Source: Clostridiaceae bacterium
GTDB lineage: Bacteria > Bacillota_A > Clostridia > Clostridiales > Clostridiaceae
Direction of reading: 5' to 3'
NCBI GenBank assembly: GCA_029256485.1
Contig: JAQSXU010000106.1
Span: 1-11,285 of the forward strand
DNA: 11,285 bases
Positions within the stretch are counted from its first letter, which is position 1. The number at the start of each line of letters is the position of its first letter. A program made the position numbers and the translations under genes. A model generated the notes under the pieces. The model did not search any database and was not told the origin of the DNA. It saw only the letters and a list, made by a program, of their open reading frames with translations. Below, one piece after another: positions 6,553 through 11,285 of the stretch.

Positions 6553-6585
6553 TAAATAAAAGGCTCCTAAGAGCCTTTTATTTAT
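6552..6585. terminator. Bidirectional terminator between DUF378 gene and ptsH
   Basis: A perfect 15-base-pair stem (6552-6566 with 6571-6585), with a GGCTC/GAGCC core and a four-base loop. The A-rich and T-rich outer arms are symmetrical, so it fits both convergent genes. Confidence 0.9.
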
Positions 6586-6594
6586 GTATCAATA

Positions 6595-6855
6595 TTATTC
6601 TTCAATAGATTCAATAAGTTTAACGATTTCTTCAGCTGCTAGAGCTTCGTCATCTCCTGATGCGATAACTTTAATCTTGGAATCTTTAGTAACTCCAAGG
6701 GATAATACACCAATTAAACTTTTAACATTAGCTTTCTTTCCATTAAATTCTACAGAAACATCTGATTTAAAAGAAGAAGCCTTTTTCACTAATAATGTAG
6801 CTGGTCTTGCATGTAATCCTGTTGAGCTTTTTACTATAACTTCTTTAGATACCAT
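6595..6855 (-). CDS. ptsH: HPr, phosphocarrier protein of the PTS
   Basis: HPr passes phosphate from enzyme I to sugar-specific EIIA proteins. In Gram-positive bacteria HPr phosphorylated on Ser46 also partners CcpA in carbon catabolite repression. The 86-residue protein shows both sites: His15 in STGLHARPA and Ser46 in NVKSLIGVLSLGV. Having His15 rules out Crh, the regulatory-only paralogue. The start is supported by AGGGGTG about 11 bases upstream. Enzyme I (ptsI) is not adjacent; the neighbours are unrelated and the gene has its own promoter and terminator, so it is monocistronic. This solitary arrangement is, as I recall, usual for clostridia, unlike the ptsHI operon of bacilli. Confidence 0.96.
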   Translation of the reverse strand: MVSKEVIVKSSTGLHARPATLLVKKASSFKSDVSVEFNGKKANVKSLIGVLSLGVTKDSKIKVIASGDDEALAAEEIVKLIESIEE

Positions 6856-6912
6856 TCATTTCACCCCTATTAATTTGTATTATATATTATTGTGTAAAAC
6901 ACCACTTACATA

Positions 6913-6940
6913 ATTATATCATTTTTGCTCGAAAATTCAA
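6913..6940 (-). promoter_or_regulatory. Promoter of ptsH
   Basis: On the - strand TTGAAT (6940-6935) and TATAAT (6918-6913) are 16 bases apart, with TGA before the -10 making it an extended type. A second TATAAT at 6884-6879 lies downstream without a clear -35. I see no convincing cre site. Confidence 0.65.
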
Positions 6941-7017
6941 CATGAAGTTTGGAATAAATTATATTTTTACGTAATTCAATATAAAAAATCATAAAATATC
7001 TAAAATTATATTAACAC

Positions 7018-8211
7018 TTATTCAATAGATTCCATAAATCTATTTATTCTATCCAATCCTTTTTTAATATTTTCCATAGAAATAGCATAAGAAAGTCTCA
7101 TATAATTGTTCATACCAAATGCTGCACCAGGAATTACTGCTACTTTTTCTTTTTCCAAAAGTAATTTTGAAAATATTATTGAATCCTTAATGACAATATT
7201 ATCTACCTTCTTGCCTATGGCACCATATAGATTAACCATTACATAAAAAGCACCTTGCGGGTTAATGCAGCTTAATCCATTAATCTCTTCTAATCTTTCC
7301 ACCATATAGTTTCTTCTTTTTGCAAATTCCTGTATCATTCTTTCTACATCATTTTTATCTCCATTTAAAGCCTCAACAGATGCGTATTGAGCTATAGAGT
7401 TAGCATTTGATGTAGTATGGCTTTGAATATTAGACATTAACTTAATTACCTGCTCAGGTCCTGCCGCATATCCTATTCTCCATCCTGTCATTGAATAGGT
7501 CTTTGAAACCCCATTTATTACTATTGTCCTGTTATATGCATCATCAGAAAGACTTGCAATACTAATGTGCTCTTCATTCCCATAGATAAGTTTTTCATAT
7601 ATTTCATCTGAAATAATGAATATATCATGTTTCTTTGCAAACTCTGACAAACTAAGCAATTCCTCCTTTGAATAAACAGTTCCAGTAGGATTATTAGGGC
7701 TGTTAATTAATATGGCTTTCGTGTTTGGAGAAATACTTTTTTCTAGTTCTTCAATTGTATACTTAAAATTATTACTTTCTGAAGTATTTACGAAAACTGG
7801 TATGCCATCTGCTAACTTAACTAATTCCGGATAGCTAACCCAATATGGTATTGGTATTAATACCTGATCACCTGGGTTTAATATGGCTTGAAATACATTT
7901 GCTAAACACTGTTTAGCCCCAGTTGATATAATAATTTGTGACGCATTATATTTTATATTATTCTCATTTCCTAATTTTTTAATAATAGCTTCTTTTAATT
8001 CCATAATTCCCGATGATACTGTATACTTTGTGAACCCTTTCTTTATTGCATTTATTGCAGCTTGCTGAATATTTTCAGGTGTATTAAAATCTGGTTCTCC
8101 AGCACCAAATCCAACTACATCGATTCCTTCAGCTTTCATTTTTTTTGCTGTTGCGGTTATCGCTAGTGTTATTGATGGTTCAATTTGAAGTGCCTTTTTT
8201 GATAACATCAT
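7018..8211 (-). CDS. Class I pyridoxal phosphate aminotransferase (aspartate aminotransferase-like)
   Basis: A 397-residue fold-type I aminotransferase of the AspB (subgroup Ib) kind, which swaps amino groups between an amino acid and 2-oxoglutarate. Visible motifs are GAGEPDFNTP near the N-terminus, STGAKQ (phosphate contact), SPNNPTG with the cofactor-contacting Asn, SDEIYEKLIY (Asp202 and Tyr205), SKTYSMTGWRIGY with Schiff-base Lys237, and a C-terminal YMRLSYA whose Arg should bind the substrate carboxylate. Aspartate is the likeliest substrate, but this subgroup includes enzymes with other specificities. The longer start at 8226 is rejected because its own first codons contain GGAGGG (8224-8219), seven bases before ATG 8211; ATG 8208 is a close alternative. 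No strong terminator follows on the - strand. The neighbours do not reveal the pathway. Confidence 0.9.
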   Translation of the reverse strand: MMLSKKALQIEPSITLAITATAKKMKAEGIDVVGFGAGEPDFNTPENIQQAAINAIKKGFTKYTVSSGIMELKEAIIKKLGNENNIKYNASQIIISTGAKQCLANVFQAILNPGDQVLIPIPYWVSYPELVKLADGIPVFVNTSESNNFKYTIEELEKSISPNTKAILINSPNNPTGTVYSKEELLSLSEFAKKHDIFIISDEIYEKLIYGNEEHISIASLSDDAYNRTIVINGVSKTYSMTGWRIGYAAGPEQVIKLMSNIQSHTTSNANSIAQYASVEALNGDKNDVERMIQEFAKRRNYMVERLEEINGLSCINPQGAFYVMVNLYGAIGKKVDNIVIKDSIIFSKLLLEKEKVAVIPGAAFGMNNYMRLSYAISMENIKKGLDRINRFMESIE

Positions 8212-8347
8212 ATTAATTCCCTCCATAACAATTTTTACTTGCTTTAAAAATTATATCAAATTTTTCACCTTTTCAAAAAAATGAAAGATATTATTCAATT
8301 AATATAAATATAACATTTACCATTCACTTTGTAAACATTTTATACTA

Positions 8348-8356
8348 ATTATACCA
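8348..8356 (-). promoter_or_regulatory. Possible extended -10 promoter for the aminotransferase
   Basis: On the - strand TGGTATAAT lies just after the stop of the upstream membrane protein gene. No good -35 is seen. If used, it gives an AT-rich leader of about 130 bases with no recognisable riboswitch. Confidence 0.4.
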
Positions 8357-8357
8357 A

Positions 8358-8720
8358 TTAACTCCTGGACACTAATACAACTCCAATAATAATAAATAAT
8401 ACACCTAACACCCTTAAAAATGAGATATTTTCTTTAAAAAAGAAATATGAAAATACCATAACAAGTACATACCCTATGCTTACCATAGGATAAGCATAGC
8501 TAAGTTCCACTTTACTTAACACTTTAATCCAAAGTAAAAAACTAACACCATAAGATATTATACCGCACATTACTGGTGCATTTTTAAGTATTGACAAAAT
8601 GCTTGATAATATATCTTTAGATGTAAAATTTAAAGTCAAATTTGAAGCTCCGAATTTTACTAGTACCTGACCAATGGCCCCTAAAAAAACAGATGTTAAT
8701 ATTAAACCTAACATATTCAT
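8358..8720 (-). CDS. Small four-helix EamA/ArnE-like membrane protein (putative lipid-linked sugar flippase subunit)
   Basis: A 120-residue protein with four predicted helices (about 4-22, 45-68, 71-93, 98-117), the size of SMR/ArnE half-transporters in the drug/metabolite transporter superfamily. The N-terminus aligns with EmrE around GxxLxKFG, but the essential proton-binding Glu14 of multidrug EmrE is Gly14 here, so drug efflux is unlikely. ArnE/ArnF, which flip undecaprenyl-linked aminoarabinose, are a better comparison. The ATG overlaps the stop of the upstream glycosyltransferase gene (ATGA), and its ribosome binding site (AAGGAG, 8734-8729) lies inside that gene, so the two are translationally coupled. 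Context suggests it moves a polyprenyl-linked sugar made by the UbiA-like enzyme across the membrane. A homodimer, or a partner encoded elsewhere, would be needed. Confidence 0.78.
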   Translation of the reverse strand: MNMLGLILTSVFLGAIGQVLVKFGASNLTLNFTSKDILSSILSILKNAPVMCGIISYGVSFLLWIKVLSKVELSYAYPMVSIGYVLVMVFSYFFFKENISFLRVLGVLFIIIGVVLVSRS

Positions 8721-9985
8721 AGTAAATTCTCCTTATTAATAAAATACCTAAAGCTATTTTTCATAGTAAAATAAAAGAAATATATCATTACAAATATAAT
8801 TGGGAATGAGTATCTTGATTGTCCTTCAGTAATAAAGTAAACACAAGTATTCATATAATATAAAATTAAGAAAAATAAACTATATACATTCAAATTCTGA
8901 GTTTTATTTTTAAATATCATCGCTATTATATATAGTGAATATGCTAACACTCCAATAGTTCCCGGAATAAATATTATATTTCTTATAGTATTGGCAATGT
9001 TAAATAATTTATGACTTACCTTGCTGCTTAAACCGGATCCATATGTACTATACCCAATGTCATCCCCTAAATAATATGTATTATACAATCTTTTAAAACC
9101 AAGTTGCAAGAACCTTTTTGGATTACTAGTAATCCATTTTTTTGCAGCCTGTGACAGCATTTTATTTTGCTGTGTTCTGTTAGATGATTTATATTTATCT
9201 GTAACTGTAATTGAGTTTTCAACATTATCTGATGGCATCCACCTTCCCATAGTATTGGTTGAGTTGTTATTTATATAAAGTACTATTCCTCCATTGTTTG
9301 AGATAAATGTAAACTGGCCAATATATTTTGTGTTTCTATAAACCCATGGCGCTATTGTAATTAAAGTAACCAAAAGTACTATAATACTGTTTATAACGGC
9401 TTTGCTGAATTTTTTATTTTTTATTAACTCAACTAGAAATATGCCAAAGAAAATAACTATGAAAAAAGGTTTTACCAAACTATTTATACCCGTTAAGATA
9501 CCAATGATAATATATTTGTATTTTATATTTTTAAAATAAACTAATGTAGTTAATAATAAAATACTGGTAAATAGTATTTCAGTACATAGAATACTATTAT
9601 AAAAAATATTATTTGGAAACAATACAAACATTGTAAAAATTATCTTCTTATCTCTTCTATTTAAATTAACAGCATTTAAAATATTATAAAATATTACATT
9701 ATTTAACAAAGTAAGAACAATATTAAATACTTTACCTAACATAATACTTGCTCCAAATAATTTAAAAACACCTCCAAGTACTATAGCATATCCTACAGAT
9801 GTATATGTGTCCCCCCACTTACCACCATTGGCTATCTGTTTAGCTAAGTTGTAGTAGTAGTCGAAATCAGAAAAAGGAACGGTGTTAATAAATAAAATCC
9901 ATAGTACACTTAATAACAAACTAATAGTACCTATATATAAATAGTAGTTATTATTTTCTTTTGTAGATATATTTTCAAAATACAT
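8717..9985 (-). CDS. GT-C family (GT39/PMT-like) integral membrane glycosyltransferase
   Basis: A 422-residue protein with about ten membrane segments. It fits GT-C enzymes, which use polyprenyl-phosphate sugars as donors and act on the outer face of the membrane. The first long outside loop contains acidic residues in PFSDFDYYYNLA (Asp40, Asp42), the usual place of the catalytic DxD/DE motif of this class. Further features are CTEILF at the start of a middle helix, a large soluble loop at about 230-325 that is Asn/Ser-rich, and a late EGQSRY motif before the last helix. The start at 10021 is rejected: AAGGAG (9996-9991) overlaps the stop codon of the upstream UbiA-like gene and lies 5-6 bases before ATG 9985. 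The acceptor (teichoic acid, wall glycan or protein) cannot be read from the sequence. Confidence 0.82.
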   Translation of the reverse strand: MYFENISTKENNNYYLYIGTISLLLSVLWILFINTVPFSDFDYYYNLAKQIANGGKWGDTYTSVGYAIVLGGVFKLFGASIMLGKVFNIVLTLLNNVIFYNILNAVNLNRRDKKIIFTMFVLFPNNIFYNSILCTEILFTSILLLTTLVYFKNIKYKYIIIGILTGINSLVKPFFIVIFFGIFLVELIKNKKFSKAVINSIIVLLVTLITIAPWVYRNTKYIGQFTFISNNGGIVLYINNNSTNTMGRWMPSDNVENSITVTDKYKSSNRTQQNKMLSQAAKKWITSNPKRFLQLGFKRLYNTYYLGDDIGYSTYGSGLSSKVSHKLFNIANTIRNIIFIPGTIGVLAYSLYIIAMIFKNKTQNLNVYSLFFLILYYMNTCVYFITEGQSRYSFPIIFVMIYFFYFTMKNSFRYFINKENLL

Positions 9986-9995
9986 TTTATTCTCC

Positions 9996-10862
9996 TTATA
10001 ATTTAAAGTATATAATAACAAGGGATGAAATCACCCATAATAATATATTAACTAGAAATGGTAAATCATTGCTAAAAACATCTTCAGGTTTCCCTCCAAC
10101 ATTGTTCTTATCCACAAGATACTCATATCTAAATATGCCATATAATACAAATGGAATAGTATACATCATTGTTTTACTTTGTACCGAACTAAATGTATAT
10201 AAGCTGTATGCCATCAAAATTGAAGGTGTTACAATGGTTAACATCTTATCTATCATTTCAACGCTATATTCTTCCAATATCTTTCTATGATTGGCGCTTT
10301 TATCCTTAAGGGTAATAATTTCACTCTTTCTTTTATTTAATCCTAGAAATAATGATAAGAGGATTGTACACAAAAACAGCCATGGAGAAACTTGTACTCC
10401 TGTTGCTATACTTCCACTTTCAACCCTTAATACAAAGCCAAAGGTTATTACCATAACATCAATAATTACAATATTTTTTAATTTAAAAGAGTACATTATA
10501 TTTATTAAAAAATAAACAGCAAAAATGCATAATATTCTTATGTCTAAATATACTATTGATATTAGCACAACTGATATAATTATTAATATATCCACCATAA
10601 CAGCTGATTTTATTGATACCTTGCCACTTGGCAATGGCCTAAATTTCTTTTTTGGATGGCATCGATCTTTATCTATATCAACTATATCGTTCAAAATATA
10701 TACAGATGAAGAAGTCATGCAAAACAATAAAAAAGTTATAATATTAGAAGATAACATTTCAAGATTTAAAAAATTACCAGAAAAAATTATTGCAGCAAAT
10801 ATAAAACTATTTTTAATCCATTGCTTTGGCCTTATTAGTTGTATAATTCCTTTTATATTCAT
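9996..10862 (-). CDS. UbiA-family polyprenyl-phosphate phosphoribosyltransferase-like protein (DPPR synthase type)
   Basis: A 288-residue membrane prenyltransferase with seven to nine helices. The first Asp-rich motif is NDIVDIDKDR (58-67), followed by CHPKKKFRPLPSGK, which is characteristic of decaprenyl-phosphate phosphoribose synthases (mycobacterial Rv3806c type) rather than of quinone or heme prenyltransferases. The second motif region (YSFKLKN 124-130, Asp135) and GFVLRVESG...NKRKSE (142-181) also fit that subfamily as I know it. The expected reaction is PRPP plus polyprenyl phosphate giving polyprenyl-phosphoryl-phosphoribose. No DprE1/DprE2 epimerase or matching phosphatase is nearby, so the final sugar could be ribose or something else. 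A start at 10874 is rejected because GGAGG (10872-10868) lies within it, five bases before ATG 10862. It is the first gene of a three-gene operon; no clear promoter was found upstream. Confidence 0.85.
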   Translation of the reverse strand: MNIKGIIQLIRPKQWIKNSFIFAAIIFSGNFLNLEMLSSNIITFLLFCMTSSSVYILNDIVDIDKDRCHPKKKFRPLPSGKVSIKSAVMVDILIIISVVLISIVYLDIRILCIFAVYFLINIMYSFKLKNIVIIDVMVITFGFVLRVESGSIATGVQVSPWLFLCTILLSLFLGLNKRKSEIITLKDKSANHRKILEEYSVEMIDKMLTIVTPSILMAYSLYTFSSVQSKTMMYTIPFVLYGIFRYEYLVDKNNVGGKPEDVFSNDLPFLVNILLWVISSLVIIYFKL

Positions 10863-10926
10863 AATATCCTCCATAGTATTTTAAAATAACTCAACAGTTT
10901 ATAATTTATCACATTTCAACAATAAA

Positions 10927-10959
10927 TTAAAGGGCTTGAATCGAATTCAAGCCCTTTAA
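10927..10959 (-). terminator. Terminator of spoVS
   Basis: A perfect 14-base-pair stem (10927-10940 with 10946-10959) with a GGGC/GCCC core and a five-base loop, followed on the - strand by a T-rich TTTATTG tail. It separates spoVS from the envelope operon. Confidence 0.8.
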
Positions 10960-10975
10960 AGTGCTAAAAATTATT

Positions 10976-11236
10976 TTATCTAGGTTGAATTATTAATTTT
11001 ATAGCAGTTCTTTCCTCACCATCTATTTCTATATCTGTAAACGCTGGTATACATATTAAATCTATACCACTGGGTGCTACGAAACCTCTCGCAATTGCCA
11101 CAGCTTTAATAGCTTGATTCAGTGCTCCTGCACCAATCGCCTGAATTTCAGCTGCTCCTCTTTCTCTTAAAACACCTGCTAACGCACCTGCCACAGAATT
11201 TGGACTTGATTTTGCTGAAACTTTTAATACTTCCAT
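10976..11236 (-). CDS. spoVS: Stage V sporulation protein S
   Basis: SpoVS is a small protein needed for sporulation, affecting coat assembly and progress past stage V in B. subtilis; its structure resembles Alba-type nucleic-acid-binding folds. The 86-residue protein is full length and typical: MEVLKVSAKSSPNSVAGALAG at the N-terminus, then an Ala/Gly-rich helix (GAGALNQAIKAVAIARG) and a C-terminal strand region ending in KLIIQPR. AGGAGG (11248-11243) lies six bases before the ATG. The promoter would lie at or beyond the window edge; the 37 bases visible show no clear sigma-H or sigma-A boxes. Its presence indicates an endospore former, although the family also occurs in some non-sporulating bacteria. 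Confidence 0.96.
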   Translation of the reverse strand: MEVLKVSAKSSPNSVAGALAGVLRERGAAEIQAIGAGALNQAIKAVAIARGFVAPSGIDLICIPAFTDIEIDGEERTAIKLIIQPR

Positions 11237-11285
11237 AATGAACCTCCTAAATTATCTTAATTGTAATTATTACTACTAGTTTAAA

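Noticed and set aside
8227..8357. Possible riboswitch or T-box in the aminotransferase leader
   Set aside because: No conserved motif, no GC-containing stems and no terminator hairpin could be seen.

Overview
This is an AT-rich chromosomal segment from an endospore-forming Firmicute, most likely Clostridium sensu stricto. The evidence is the strong AT bias, purine-rich GGAGG ribosome binding sites, sigma-A type TATAAT promoters, an SpoVS gene, an HPr with both His15 and Ser46, and the order hfq / PLP enzyme / lexA, which I know from clostridial genomes. No insertion sequence, prophage, CRISPR array, tRNA or rRNA is visible.

Layout. Positions 1-2990: hfq and a PLP-dependent 'aluminium resistance / methionine gamma-lyase-like' protein on the + strand, then lexA on the - strand with a LexA box over its own promoter, then a divergent Cys-rich acidic protein of unknown function. 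Positions 3029-4720: a Xer-type tyrosine recombinase (-) followed by a 705-bp gene-free region. That region holds palindromes, three exact copies of a 10-mer and, at 4607-4634, a sequence that closely matches the Firmicute chromosome-dimer-resolution site dif. Positions 4721-8211: purB (-), a small DUF378 membrane protein (+), HPr/ptsH (-) and a class I aminotransferase (-). Positions 8358-10862: a tightly coupled operon on the - strand of a UbiA-family polyprenyl-phosphate phosphoribosyltransferase-like enzyme, a GT-C glycosyltransferase and an ArnE-like four-helix membrane protein. Positions 10976-11236: spoVS (-).

How it fits together. The most notable part is xer plus dif, which suggests that the window spans the replication terminus. 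Gene orientation supports this: 3 of 5 genes left of dif are on +, and 7 of 8 genes right of it are on -. The second notable part is the three-gene envelope module, which looks like a lipid-linked pentose (or related sugar) donor pathway: synthesis at the membrane, flipping, and transfer outside the cell. Apart from the three-gene operon, genes are mostly single transcription units separated by symmetrical hairpin terminators. Several start codons were moved downstream of the longest possible ORF because a strong ribosome binding site lies inside the longer version (hfq, purB, aminotransferase, GT-C, UbiA).
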